From Xiphydria camelus (Eukaryota > Arthropoda > Insecta > Hymenoptera > Xiphydriidae), in assembly GCA_963678675.1 (NCBI GenBank), contig OY783196.1:18904138-18968137 (forward strand): a stretch of DNA of 64,000 bases, given 5' to 3'. The notes below the pieces were generated by a model that made no database searches, was not told the DNA's origin, and worked only from the letters and a program-made list of their open reading frames with translations. This document shows positions 1-13,649 of this stretch, piece after piece. Every line of letters begins with the position of its first letter. Within the stretch, counting starts at the first letter, position 1. Made by a program: the position numbers and the translations under genes.

Positions 1-3000
1 CGCCGCTCTACGCGACGACCGTCCGACGTGACGCACCGTTCCATTTGTATGCACCGAAATGCCTCTTAATTTCGGCAACGATCGTCCGTCTTGCGCCGCG
101 TGCTGGCTTTCTTCTTTCCCGACGACGAGCGCGCGCGTTCGCGCGCGCACCGTCCGAATACGGATCGGAAATGTTTACGGGAGTGTCCCGGGCGGCCGTG
201 CGCGCGCGTTGTGGGTTCTGGAGATCGTCGAGTGTACGGGCTTAACGCGGAGATCGGGCGATTACGAAGCCGTATCTTTACAATCTGTAATTCGAAAGTA
301 TCACCGCACTATTGCCGCGCACGCGCAGGAGATTAGGAATGATCGGATAAGCGTGCTTCTCTATTATATGTACCCATGGCGTGCGCGACTATTACGCTTG
401 ATAATTTTAGAAATGATGATCCGTGCGTGTCGCAACGAGAACGACGACGGGCTTGGGATAACGAAGTGCTGTGAGGATCAGTCAGGTGTAGCTTTGCGTG
501 CCTTTCTGTGGGTATACGTATGTGCCCGATCTACTCCTTTTTCGGCCTGAGCCTCGCACACTGCGGGGGTCCGTGAACGACCTAGAGGTTCCCCTTCGCA
601 TTACCCCAAGTAGAAATTTCATCCGAGGTTCTGACAATGTCCTGATCAAGTAATTCGGGCCCCGGTAATCACCCCTAAGGGACTTGCTAGGCATGTAACG
701 TAATTTCAGTCTTGGTCTCGATAAACTCGTTCTTATAAGATCCTACTCTAGTACTTTGATAAGGATCGATCCGCCGTAATTTAAAATGAAACGAAAAAGT
801 ATCATCTTTTCAGGATAAACGGGTGAAAAGCCTGATCGAGTCCTGATAATAGAAGAATGAAAATTATCTCTTTCAGGTGTACTAGATAGATACTCGATCA
901 GAGGTTAAATTCTTGAGAACGAGCTCGTGTCTCAGCTCTACTGGATGAAGGATTGCTGTTTTTTTTGTGCAACACGCGACTTTGTCAGAAATGACACATG
1001 TACCAGTTCCGACTATTCGCGACCTTCGGTCCGGTCACGATTATCTCTTTGCTCGCGAACTTCTAACCTGCATTGATACAAGTAACGCGGTTTCTCGAAG
1101 AACTTGGTTTCCATTTACGCGGAAGTATCATTCCGATGTAGGGGTCAGAAATTCAAATCTAATCGAAGAGATACAGAAAGCTGTACTTGGAAAGCATCCC
1201 CTATTTTTCTGCTTCCTCTATTTTCTCCCCAGTGAGAGGAACGGACGCGCACTGCAACGCTTAACTCCGCGTTCCTTCGTGCATATCCGCTCAGTGCCGC
1301 TTGCAAACACAACTCTCTGTACGTACTCAGTCAACCTCCCCGATGGTGCCTTCTAAAGCACGGAGTCTGCAGTTGATCTTCACAGGTCAAGTTCCATTCG
1401 CGATTACCAAGAAAGTATGGAAAATAATGCGCTTGAAATGTTGTGAGAAAACACCGCATTTCCTTTAATTCGTGCAGATTACAAGACTCGACGAACTGCA
1501 AATAAAGTGATCACCGGTCTCTTCGCCGGTACTCATCACCATAGTAAGAGTACCGGATAATTTTAGATATGACTGCTCCCCCCGCTCTACCGAGAACTCA
1601 CGGTAAACATTCGGCGAGTGAAAACGCGATTGCAAGTTCGTATCACACCTTAATCCCTTCCTCAAATATTCGATGTATGAACGATAAGAGCCTGCAGGTG
1701 TATCATGCGAGAAATATTTGACGAATAACATCGGAAGTCGACGACGCGTCGTCTCTCTTCCGCCGCTCGTCGTATACCGACGAGACGTCATCCGCCTCGA
1801 TTTTTTCGTTACTCACGTATAGGTACACAACCGGTCGATGAAAGCGCGACAACTCGCGTTAATTTTAGCAATGATCGCTCGTCCGTTAATCCTCGCGCGA
1901 CATGAGTGTCAGTGCCGGGTCAACCAAGGTAAACGCTGTGCGACGCGTGCCGCGGGTCGCTGACACTCGCGTCAGGTGAATAGATTTTCGACATTCTCGA
2001 GAATCCACGGCGCGTTGCGAGCGGAATCGACTTATCGACGCGGACGGTAAGCGCCCCGGCCCACATTTACCGTTGATTTTTGATCCAGTTCCTATGGAGA
2101 CCATGACCATGGCAGCGATGATGTCATCGCGATTGCGTACTTTCTCTTCCGCGTGGACGCGGTATACCTACTCCGCCGTGTTCCGCGCTCCCGCGACACC
2201 TTCGGAATAGCGATGCTTGCGGTCGGGCGCGTTCTCGATCGCGCGAACTAAACGGGATTCCATCCGGCGGCGACGGTGGCAAAGGACAATGATGTCATCT
2301 CGGCGCTCTTTGTCGGTCGGTGTATTCATCATCCCGTGAAATTCACGTCTCGTTTCTCCCGTCGCGCGCGGTCCTCGAGACGGCTTAACCTTCGGTTGCG
2401 AATTAAAATCTTCGATCCGATCGCGGTTCGAGATCCTCGAAGACACAGCCTCCGCGCAAGCGTTGAAGCGAGCGTAAGATAGTTGCGGGACATAAGTATG
2501 CAGATCGCGGATTAAGGATTTTTTAAAAAGTCGCGTCGGGCGATACGCACTTGAGAACGCGGTTCTGGACACTAGGTGTACCGAAAAGGCTTTGCAAATT
2601 TGTATGTAGGTACTTATCCAGCGCCTAACTAATTCTCTCCCATTTACTCGTCTCATTTTTTTGTCTCATTTCGAGACGACGGCTAAAGAGCTGTTACATA
2701 AAATCGATTTAATATTCCGCCTGTCGACGTGTTGGTCATCACATCGTCAACCGGGCCGCGAGGGACACCTGTCGAATGGCTCGCTACGAATTAAAAATGC
2801 TAAGCGGTTTCGTATAGCGGGCTTCTAGTGAATCAGCACCCGTATCGCCACGATTTACCGGTCGAACCGATCGATCGGCGATCGAGGAGTCTCGCTCTGG
2901 AAGTTTTTCGCGGTGTGCGATCGACTTTTAAACGATCATTCGAGAGCTTTTGCTCGCCAAAGATCGCTTTGGAAAAAAATTTCTAGCGATCCTAATATTC

Positions 3001-3547
3001 GTTCATTTTTTCACCTCGAATCGATCGGCTCCTCTCGCCCGTCGTTTCTTCCGTCATCGGGTCCCGCCGATTTTGTGAATGAAACGTCCCACCTTTTGAA
3101 GGTGCGTACGCATGGTACAAAACAGGTGCAGAAACCCCGGTCGAAACTTCGAACCATTCACCGGCTCCTGTCGTATAGTATTCGCGTCTCTCTCTTTCCC
3201 CCTCTCTAACTCGCGTCTGCGCGCGCGCGCGCGTATCGCTCCGGATGAGTGACCAGAGTTCGCAGGATTCGACGCGAGATTCGAGCTGCCGCGTGTTACA
3301 TCACATCAGGATTCTGGGATTTCCAAAGCGGTCCTGGTCGGGTCGGTGTGCAATTATCGATCGGACGACTTCATCTTCGTATCGCGTACCAATGGCACTA
3401 CGTATCTCGAGGAGTAGTATCGAGATATGTCGAACTCTCTCGAAGATTTCGAATAACGTCAAGATTCTTCTCGCGGCCTCTTCGAACCAGGAGCTTTTTT
3501 CATTAGATGTAGACACTCCACCCACCACACATTTTAAGTGAATATAT
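1..3547. other. No gene or repeat recognised
   Basis: It is mixed GC-rich and AT-balanced DNA. The open frames are short, overlap on both strands and are rich in arginine and serine. A short alternating CG run lies near 3220. Confidence 0.5.
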
Positions 3548-4214
3548 ACCCCGTGTTTGGTTTGATATACGCGATGCAACGGATTGCATGTCGGTTGGTG
3601 CACCTCGTCCGCTGTGGTGTCCTGCACGGAAAAAAATGATTCTGCAATCTTGGCAAAACTAGATTTTGCTGGGAACTTTTTGTTATCATGACAGAAATAT
3701 TATCTGTGGCAGCAAAAAAATATATACAATAATAGCAAATTTAACTACAATTACAGTAGGTACAATTTTTCTCGGTAAAAATATTTGCTATCCCCCCTAG
3801 CAATTATTTTTACTATTATATTATTGGGCATATTATTTGCTACCACGGGTAATATTTTTGTCACGATGGCAAGAAAGTCTCAACGAAACCTAGTTTTGTT
3901 AAAACTGCAAGATCATTTTTTTCCGCGTGTAATTCGGTAGTAATATCGACAACTGAGATCCGAATAAAATGACACAGCTTACGTTTATTTTCTTGATTAT
4001 TCGAAAAAACGCTGACGAGTATCGAAACTATATCGGAGCGTCTGTCACTCTGACCACTAATAAGATGACCGATATTTCTCAGACCGATACGTCCATTTAG
4101 TTCGGACTTGTGGGTGTCGATATTACCACCGAATTACAGGAAACCGCAGCGGACAGGATGCACCAACCGATATGCAACCTGTTGCACTGGCGTGCATTAA
4201 ACCGAACACGGGGT
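3548..4214. mobile_element. Long inverted-repeat element, interrupted by a MITE
   Basis: The left arm starts ACCCCGTGTTTGGTTTG and the right arm is its diverged inverse, ending AACACGGGGT. The match continues inward through GGTTGGTGCA, TAATTCGG and GTAATATCGACA. The left arm is split at 3625-3929 by another element, so the match resumes at 3930. No target duplication was identified and there is no transposase frame. It is a non-autonomous foldback or large MITE. Confidence 0.6.
3625..3929. mobile_element. MITE with CACGGAAAAAA ends, nested in the 3548-4214 element
   Basis: Its terminal inverted repeats are CACGGAAAAAAATGATTCTG on the left and the matching inverse ending TTTTTTTCCGCGTG on the right. 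TA follows on the right. It interrupts the left arm of the surrounding inverted-repeat element, so it is the younger insertion. It is internally AT-rich, without a coding frame. Confidence 0.75.
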
Positions 4215-7003
4215 GAAAAGCGAGGCAAGGGTGAAACGAGGTCACTATTACGCTCTACTCTCATACCCATAAAAAGAGAGAGATATGGGAAGTACACATG
4301 AAAACGTTCGCGTATCTAATCGGAAGGTGAAACCGGTCCGGAAGTTATCTTCACCCTGGATGGAAGAGCGAACGATGGACCCCTTCCTGACGAATGCCAT
4401 CCCTATCAGCCGTCACTCGAACCTGAAGCGGTGGCATTCCCGATGGCTAATGGCTCGTATTAATCGGCCGGTACGACAATCGGGTCCAATAGCAATTACG
4501 TGACTAAACCGGGTCACTTCGTCACAATTAATAACCGGAGCCATTAACCTCTCAGGTCAAGTCTCCCGCGTATTGCGAAGAATTCGAAGAGCTTCGGACC
4601 CGTATCGGCGATCGATGACGAGCGTGTACCCCCGCCACTGATATTCCGCTTTTCGATCGCAATCTCCGCCGGTTAACGATGTTTTTCCGGTCGGTTATCT
4701 TCGGCCGGGGCAATCAAGCGCGATATAGAGTGAATCATTTGGCGCTTTGCGGAAGTTTGAAAAAACATTTAACATATCGCTTATTAAATAAAACAACGTC
4801 ATAACTCAAATAACGTCACAAGTCGGAGTGAGAGCATTAATTTTTGATTTTGCAGATGTTTATTATGTTTGCACAAAAAGTTTAAGTACTTGATAATAAT
4901 TAATACAACTGATTGCTCTGCCGAAATATACAAATGTTTTGGTTATAAATTATTTCATATACAAATGACAGCAATTCGAAACTTTAAATACGCGTTTTAT
5001 AGCATTTTGAATTATGAAGTTGTTTTATTTAATATAAACGATATGCATAATACCTAGTAGAATGTCAGTGGCAACAATTATTGTTGCACAGATAAGGATA
5101 TCACTGACTGATTTACCAATTGGCATTGCCAAGTTGGCCTTGTTTATCGCAGCTTTCTATACGGTTCGGTAAAATATCGCGGATCAGTACGGAGCGAGAT
5201 ATCGCTGGAACAACAATAATATTATGGTTTCAGCGGTAAACTCAGCACGGAAACCGATCGTCGACACATTTAGAATGGCTAATTACCGGGTCAACGGTAT
5301 CTCTTACACGCGTTTCCTCGATGGATTTCTTTCGACGGCGGCGGCTGTTACGGCGACCCACAAAACCGAACGTTCACCCGCTACGGAACGGTCGCCTCGA
5401 GAGTCCTATAAAGACTACATTTTTTTCGTCATCTCATTTGACTACCGTGACGCGATCTCTCTCCGCTGCCGCCGGCTCCGTGCCCGCGACGTACGTGGGT
5501 GGTAGCGCCGAGCGGAAGGAGAGAAAAGAGCCGCAGAGGCGCCAATCTCCGGCGCGCACTCGACGCGGCCCTTCCGGTACCGAACACGTGTCCCGGCGAT
5601 TTTTTGCGATTCGTCACCCGACCGACGCCGCGCGGCGTTGCGTCACTGATATCCCGCGACGTTGCGCGTGCCACTCGATGACGTCGCCGATGCTTTTTGC
5701 GTATCGTCGAATATTGACGCGAGATAAAACGGATCTTCCCGGAAAAGCGGCGCCCGGATCGGCCGCGCGCCATAAATGGAAGACGTGGAAGCGTGACGCG
5801 GCAGTGACATAATTCCCGATCGACGGGTCACTTCCGACCTCGATGACGGAGCGCCGCGTGTGTTGGTGGAGGGAAGGGGAGAAGGGGGCGAGAGAAGTGG
5901 ATTTCTCGAGATTATAGACGTGATATATACCCGGGCAGAGGAAGGAAAGGTATTCAACGACGCGCGCGCGCGCGAGCCCGGTAAGTTGATGATGAATCGT
6001 TCCTATTGCGACTTCGGTATAATCCTTTCCGATTACGTCCTCCCGGTCGCGCTGGAGAGGCGGGCGAGATGGGAGGGAGGAGCGAAGGGGAAGCCTGGTG
6101 TCGAGAGACACACACCTATACACCCATTTGCGATGCGGACGTGAAAAGTCTCGCGTGCGCGAGCGGTGTCGGCCTCGCGCAATTTCGCGGGGAATTCCGG
6201 AGATTTGCTCTAATTAGTTTTTTTTTTCGCTCCGTAATTATCCGGATCTGCAGCGCCCTTGGGAGTAGATCAAATACTGACTCGGACCGCCGTACCGTAC
6301 CGGGAGTCGCGGCTTCGACAACACTTTCTCCTCCACGAGAGTTAGGTGGGTCGTACACGGGCGTAGGTATGTACGGAAACGAGAACACACACACGCTCCG
6401 CCGTGCACAACGGCACGTAGAGCCCGTGTACCCGCGTCGGCATCGATGTATACGATTCGAAGCGAGATGCGGATTTTCTCCTCTCGGACGCGCGGAGATT
6501 CAAGTGCACGCGGGGTGGTGCCCCGCGCGACAAAGGCTGCGGTGACGTCAACCGAGCACGAAGGAAGAAAGCGACGGGGAACGCGGACGCGAAATTTCGA
6601 GAGCGGTGAATTATAACGGATGCCGCCGCGCGCTTTTGATCGAGGATGAATCGTAAATCCAGCAACGACCGCCTTTCTTTGCGTCCCGACCGCACGACGA
6701 CAGACTGTGTAGCAAAATCCACTTTAATCTCTATAAAACGCTCGTCGAGACTTTAAGAGACCAATAAACCAATACGGCCGAGAGCGTGCGCGCCGTACAA
6801 ATTAATTCCCTCGCGATCGCCCGCGGACGCGGCAGGACGCGTGTGTATATGCGAGTGTCCTTTGAGATAACTCGCGAAGCACTCCAACTGGTCTCTTCAC
6901 TGCTGTTGACGAAAGCTTTACGTATACGCGTGTATTATCCGATCTGAAAGGACGATAGTTCTGCGTGACAAACGATTTGATGTAAAATGTACGTTTCTCC
7001 TAT
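4215..7003. other. Non-coding; AT-rich patch then CpG-rich DNA
   Basis: 4740-5230 is AT-rich and has no supportable gene. 5300-6800 is CpG-rich with overlapping arginine-rich frames on both strands, typical of stop-poor non-coding sequence. Confidence 0.5.
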
Positions 7004-7212
7004 CCCGAGTCGAAATTTTAGACCCACTATTTTAGGCTTATTGTAGGTCGATTTTCCATTGCATTGAAACCTTATATCGAGCCTAAAATGGTCCGTTAGT
7101 GATCACTTCATCAACTCTAGGTTCAAAGTAAAAGTTTATCGGCTGAGTAGTCTAATGGTAGACCGAATGAAGTATTAAAAGCATCAAAGTAGGGGTAACA
7201 TTTCGACTCGGG
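7004..7212. mobile_element. MITE, family with CCCGAGTCGAAAT ends (copy 1)
   Basis: The ends CCCGAGTCGAAAT and ATTTCGACTCGGG are mutual inverses. The internal words TAGGTCGATTTTCCATTGCAT and GGCTGAGTAG recur in two further copies at 33.14-33.31 and 33.33-33.87 kb, which shows a repeated family. No target duplication is clear. Confidence 0.65.
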
Positions 7213-8041
7213 TTCTCCCTCGAAGCAAATTAAGGGGCAAATCACGATTGCCCTACTTTCTTAGCATCCGTAATAGAGAAATGTATTCGTAAGCATTCTT
7301 CCATCGGTTGCAAACGTGAATCACACAGCAACCCTCTCGAGTTGGCTCCTAATTAAGATAATACTACGTCATGCCAACCAAGGACCATCCCGAGTGGTTC
7401 ACATAACATCCCGCTTTCCCCTATCGCAGTTTCACGCGAGGTCAAGACGACGGAGAAGTTTGAAAGGACCGCGGGCCAAGTTGAGAGCCCGGGCATCGGC
7501 ATTTTCGCAAATGCATTATGATAATCGTGAAATAATGAATTTATAATTTGAGTAAATGATACATGATGGTTGCGGTCCCGCAAATTACACGGCCGGCCGG
7601 CCCTCTCTGTCTCACCCTCTGCGCGGCAACGAGCGTTCCTCCTCCGAGATGTTCAGGGTTTTTTGCTAATCTTCGAAAATTATCCCCGTGAGAAAATCGC
7701 GAAAAACGCGAGAATCCTTGCGTTCGCCCGCTGCTTCCCTCGCTCTTCCCTGACGCATATCTTTCTCTTTCCTCTTCGTCTCTCTCTTCTCCTCGGAGCG
7801 CCGCGGCACCGCTCTCGTGCGCGATCGTTCGAAACCGGATATAACGATACCAACCTACGTCACTCCGGCGCGGGAATTTCTCGAGCACGGCAGTTGCTGC
7901 CGTTCGTCATTTATTGGCGCGACGACGCTCGGGAGGTAAACTTCGCCGCAATCACCGCGCTAAGTGCAACGGATAATTCTCAGATAACACGCGATCCCTC
8001 TGCGACGAATAGAAGCTCCATACAGAGAAAAAGCGTTAATT

Positions 8042-8249
8042 GGATCTACTGATAATTACTTGCGGGGTCGTAAGTTTATTTATTTACATCAATTAGATCT
8101 GTCTTCATATTAATTAAATGCTTTCTCCTTGCAATCACATATTATTCTACATGATTGTAAGGAAGAGATATCAAATTGATGTATTAAAAGATTTCATTGA
8201 TGTAAATAAATAATTACTTGCGACCCCGCAAGTACTTTTCAGTAGATCC
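8042..8249. mobile_element. Palindromic MITE, GGATCTACTGA ends
   Basis: The arms are GGATCTACTGATAATTACTT and its inverse, continuing through TGCGGGGTCG (right arm CGACCCCGCA) and a TTTATTTACATCAAT segment. The AT-rich middle has no frame. The flanking bases do not show a clear target duplication. Confidence 0.65.
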
Positions 8250-10589
8250 AACTAATTCTTTTCCCCCGAGATGCGCGCGAAATCCGGCCTCCTTTTCCAC
8301 GGCGTATCCTTCGGAGGAGTTTCCGCGGTGCGCGACCCCCGACGTCTCCTTCCACCGCGGCTGCAGGGATCGGTCTCCGGTCCTCCCGCGCGCGCGAGCG
8401 CGCGTGGTGGCTCACCGCAGAAAGCCCTCTCTCCTTTTCGAGCCCGCAGAGACATCGCGTCGTAAACGTACGTACGTGGGTACGCGAGCGTACGTTTATT
8501 GGCTGAATAAATTTCCAGTTTATCGAAAGCCAGTTTGTTCCCCCGGAGACCTTGATCCGCATACGCGTTGTTTTGGTAATTTCCACCGCTCGGCAGCCTT
8601 GCGACACGTGAGAGGCGAGGAAACGTCTCCGGCGATCGCGGATCTTGATTGCGCGAGAGAGAAGGAAGAGAAAAAGAAGAGGAAGAAATTTTATTAACTC
8701 TGGGACGGAGTCCCCTGAGAGCAAAGTACAATAAGCGAGAAAATAGCGAAAAAAAAAATTAAAAGAAAAATACTAACTACATAGTTGCAAAATTATCCAA
8801 CTGGTACCTAAATACTAATAACTAAAAATAAAAATAAACAAAAAAACAGCCTCACGTGCCGATCACAATCCAATCGCGCTCTCACCAATGAGCCATTGAA
8901 AAATGAGCCACTGAAATAAGCCTTGAGCACCAATGAGTATTGAGATAAGAGAGGAGAGAAGAAGATATCGGTCCCATTGTCGCTGCGTGATATCCGGTTT
9001 AGCGTATCCGACTATGAATGCAGTTATGAGGTCGCGCGATACATATACGCATGTCTTCCTCGCGCGCCTCCCTCTGATATCGCATCCCGTACCCTGATAC
9101 CCCAGCGATCGCCCCGAAGGCACGAGCCCGCACAGTTTCGAATCTGCCCTCACGCCGGCGGGACCCACGTTACCCTCCGCGGCGGCAGGGAGATTTTTGG
9201 TGTTTTTACTTTTCGGGCATTCGGTTTCGTGCCGGCTCTTTCGTTGGCCCCCCTGTAAGTGTGGGCCGCCAGTAATTACATAGGGCTCGCGAGTTGGCGA
9301 GCAACTCCCACTTAAACACCCTCCGAGTATTAAATATTAATGCGTATTTAAATAAACCGCCAACGGAACAAAGACGCCTGGCTCGCCGCTAACGAGGGTT
9401 CGCAACTTTCGCAGCGAAGAAAGCCCGAGGCTTCCGCGCGCGCGATCACCCCGTTCGAGGGATGATGCGAGTCGAAGGTGCGTGGGCCGACGGGGAAATC
9501 ATTTTTCGCGAGGTCGGACGGCTCTCGAGCGGCAAATCATTTCGAGCGCGGGACTGCGCCCACGGCGTGTCGGGTTGCTAGACGGACGATCCGGTTCGAG
9601 AGCTCTCCTGATCGAACTATTCACCGCGGCAGATCGGAAGTAGCTAGAAGAACTTAGTCGCGACTATATTTCGCGAACAATGTGACGATAAATCAAGCGC
9701 GGGCTCGAGGGCAGCAGAGGGAGAAAATTATCTCGCGGTTGCAGTGGGTAAAATACGGGCCAAATGTTAAGCGATTGAAAACAAAAATACGGTTCTGCGA
9801 GAACTGCCAATAAGCTATCCCAGGGGATAGACGCACCGAAGGAACAGTTTAACAGTTAATAAGTGTAATTTTAAATGCGGCGAAATAAATATTTCCTTAG
9901 GACAACAAAAATATAGGTACCTTAATTATTAAAATGTTACTATTAAATGTTATGTTGTTAAATATATATTTAATATTAAATGTTTATTTTACTCAAACGG
10001 TTGCCTCAAGGGATCTAATTATGCCAAATAAATATCATAATAGTTAACGAATATTTACTTCATTCAATAAAATGTTTATTTTGCCATATTCGAACAAACA
10101 TTTATTAACTACAAAATAAGTGTTTCCTCAGTGTGCACGTGACAAAACTTCATCGTCGAGCACTCCGAAAGCACCGTCCTTCGTTAACTTTCATCGGGAC
10201 CGATCGGCGAGCGTGATAACCGGCACGCGAGCCTCGCCGGCGCGAGTGTGACGTACGCCAGGAAAGACCGAGGCTCTCGCGGAATAGGCAAACGGGTACA
10301 GCGCGAACAATAGCGTTACACAAAGTACCTATTGTGCAACTAGGAAATGGGAGGTCTCATCTGGGTGAGGATTCCCCCGAGGAATTCCCTGTGGTCCCGC
10401 GTCATTACCGAGAAAAATCGATCGTTCTCGGTCTCGTTGGAACGAATAAACAATGCGGCACATTTTTTCCCGCATCCGTTTTGATTCGATAAATGTGGAA
10501 CGATTCGCGTAGTAACAAAGTTTGGAGGGAATGCATGGGTTGTATTTATCGGAGCAAACTTTGGCAGTGATCGAAAAAACGATTAATTA
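8250..10589. other. Non-coding; CpG-rich block and AT-rich tail
   Basis: 8250-8700 and 9050-9650 are CpG-rich. 8740-8850 is A-rich. 8880-8945 repeats CAATGAG-like words. 9860-10130 is AT-rich and may be an old decayed element, but no ends were found. Confidence 0.45.
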
Positions 10590-11186
10590 CACAGGTTTAC
10601 AAAAAAAAAAAAGTCCGGACTATTTGACCGGACCATGGTATTCCGAGGTATTTTTGCGTCCTGAATCCGATCCCGAGGTCATCTGAGCCCCATCACGTCA
10701 GACAAACGAGATTTCGAAATAAATAAATAAGGAAATGGGACTGCCCTGAGCAGCACCCAGAGCATGACTCCAAGTTTCTAAGGCCATTAGGGTCAGTGCT
10801 GCGTCCACTGTCACAGTGAACGGATCGCCGGAATTGGATGCCTTGACAGGGAGATCGTAATCCGCGAGATACAACGATCATGGCAACATTTTATCCACTG
10901 GGGTGGTTCTGTGATAGTCCCGGTCGAGATTTAGGACTCCATTCCAATATTTGGAAGGTATTCAAGACCTAAACAGCTACCCTCCAACTCAACAGGTCGC
11001 TTGAGAAATTGTCCCGGATCCAGTTCCAAAAAATGGTCATTTTAACCTCTAAATGACCTTGAAATCTCATTTTTCTGACGTGATGGGGCTCAGATGACCT
11101 CGGGATCGGATTCAGGACGCAAAAATACCTCGGAATACCATGGTCCGGTCAAATAGTCCGGACTTTTTTTTTTTTGTAAACCTGTG
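10590..11186. mobile_element. 597-bp foldback element with ~113-bp arms and TTA target duplication
   Basis: The left arm 10590-10703 (CACAGGTTTAC, poly-A, GTCCGGACTATTTG) is an almost exact inverse of 11074-11186. Both outer flanks are TTA. A 3-bp TWA duplication is typical of PIF/Harbinger elements, although the CACAGG end is not the usual GG-start. The 370-bp middle has no transposase frame. Confidence 0.8.
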
Positions 11187-12078
11187 TTATGAGCATTGAG
11201 ATGCACCTGTAGCAGCGAAATCAGATAAACATTTGATAATGATAATGACGGTTTTGTAATTTCTTTTATTTCCATGTCAATTCAAATAAATATCTTTAAT
11301 GTCTGTCCCAGGAACGATTAAATGTGACTAATTGAGGCATCTATTACAGTTACGTATTTAGTTTTCGAAAAAATAACTTACTTCATCTTAAATTTTATTT
11401 AAGTATTCATACGTCTATTCAACCGTTGATCAATGAACTCGATTAAACTCATTCGATCGTCGAACCAGCTGGAATCGATGGACTAGTTGAACCCGTTAAT
11501 TCCGCCGAATCCATTCGATTCATCGAACTCCTTCGAATTTCAATGGACCAATTGAACCCATCGTACAAGTCAGTCCCTGTAATTCCGCTAAACCCGTTGG
11601 ATCCGATTAACCCGCTTTATACGACAAAAGAGTGACGAAACGAATGGATATGTTATACGAGTATCATATTCCGGATGCCTCCAGCAAGAGCAAATCATCC
11701 TTGAACTACCTGAGAGCTGCTCGATGCCACTCCCGAGTTTGCATCCCGGCCGGTGAAACCAATCCGACGCGCAGCGTTTAATTGAGACGGTGCCGACTGA
11801 CCGAAAGTCGAAAGACGCGAGTGAAATTTTCGTGACGTCACCGAACGAGGCACGCTGCACCGTTTACGGCGAGACGAGAGGATCAGTGCGCGCGGAAGCT
11901 GATTAATCGATACAATGCTCGATTTCTCTCCTCCAGCAACTCACCATGCAGTGGCACTCGTTCTCACGCGAGAATACGAGAGTCGCAACTGCGTTCTGTA
12001 GCACTCGACCGGATAATCGAAGAAAGCTGACGGAAAATAGTGAACACGGAAAACATCGTTGCGTCGTTACAGCGTGTA

Positions 12079-12268
12079 CACTGAGAAAAAAAAAAAGTAT
12101 GGTAGATTTGACTAAATTAGGTAAATAATTTGCTAGACTTGACTACAGCTTGTTTTCGTTAAATAATTGTTAATCATTGCAACCAAATTATTTAATTCAA
12201 ATAACTTGATTGGCGTTCCCCCGCCCGTCATCGTTGATTTAGTCAGATCTACTATTTCTTTCTCTGCG
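12079..12268. mobile_element. TA-flanked MITE, CACTGAGAAAAA ends (relative of the 26.7-kb copy)
   Basis: The left end is CACTGAGAAAAA followed by GTAGATTTGACTAAATT. The right end is the imperfect inverse closing TTTCTTTCTCTGCG. TA stands on both sides. The same internal word GTAGATTTGACTAAATTAG occurs at 26.7 kb. Confidence 0.75.
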
Positions 12269-13649
12269 TATTTTAGGAGATCCGACCAACGAAATATCGA
12301 CTTTCCATCGAGATGCCGTACGAACAATGTCATTCGACGTTATTTTCATCGTACTCAGCAACGGCACAACGAGCCCCTCGAGACGGTACTCGAGAGAGAT
12401 TCATCGCCGCGAAGAACCTCCGCGCGTCTATTCAACCGAACACATGCGATCGCGCGCGGCCACGCAGCGTTTCGCGCGACACTTCCTCTATAACGGCCCT
12501 GCGTGTTATCGATGATGTATCGCTCGTAGTTTGGCATGTAATCAACGTGTCGATATGTGCCGCTCAATGGACGTTGCAGCATCGCTCGCGCGTTACATCA
12601 CTGCTAAAAAGAGCGATGTAACTCATCGACGAATTATTTGTCGACGACCTCTGGACGGCTTTTCGTCATCGATCGATATCTTCTCCTCGGGGCGATCGAC
12701 AATGGAAGACGCGCTCCTTTTGTCACTGTTTATTGGTAAACATCGTATGTATTTTCGTGACGGCTCATGCGCGGCACGGTTAGCCGGTTTGTCGCGTTGC
12801 GTGAGGTCAAACAGGTAGAGATGTCTCGCTCGGATTGACCCCTGGCATTCACAGTCGACCGCGGCAGCCGGGGGCCAATTCCCGTCAACGCATCTCTTTC
12901 GACTTCGTCCCGTTTACTATTTGCGCAAACACTCTCGCGCATCGTATCGCGCGGTATCTCTGTGCACCTACGCTACATCAACAGACGGCGATAGGTCATC
13001 GGCTGAAAGCGTGTTTTATTCGGTTCGCTCATTTAATTATCTTGTTTGTAGGATCGCGAGACTTTCAACGACGGTCGAGTAATCGAGTGCCGCGGGAAGT
13101 GAAGTGCGGGCAAACACTTTTGCCTGAATCAATGTTTTCGTCGCCTCCCGGCGCGCCTCGCAAAATACATTGTCAATTGCGCGAGATTGCCTTCGTAAGA
13201 GGGACTCGTCGCGTATGCTCGTACATATTCGCGTACTCGTGTAGGTACGTGTTCACTCACACGTGCGCGGCGCGCATTAATCGCGCGTGTTTACCTGTAT
13301 ACGCGCGAGCGGTGTAGCGCACCTGCGAGGGAAACCCTCGGGCGAACGAGTGAGTTTCGATAGAATCCTGCAACTCAATAACAGTCGACGCAGATACCGT
13401 GCGCTCTTTGGCTCGAGGTATGCGAGCTGCGGGGCAACGGTATTCTCGTGGTTATTACCGGGCGGTGCACCAGTGGCCGGAGGATCTCTCGGAATTAATG
13501 AAGGGAAGCACTCGGGTCCGATGGAAAGGCTGTGATGTACGCGAGGGAGCTCAATCCTTTTCGAGACGCGTTCGTACGAATTCGGGGATTTTTTTGAATT
13601 TTTTCAAAGGATTTTCGATACGGAGCAGGCTCATCTGAACTTCTCAATG

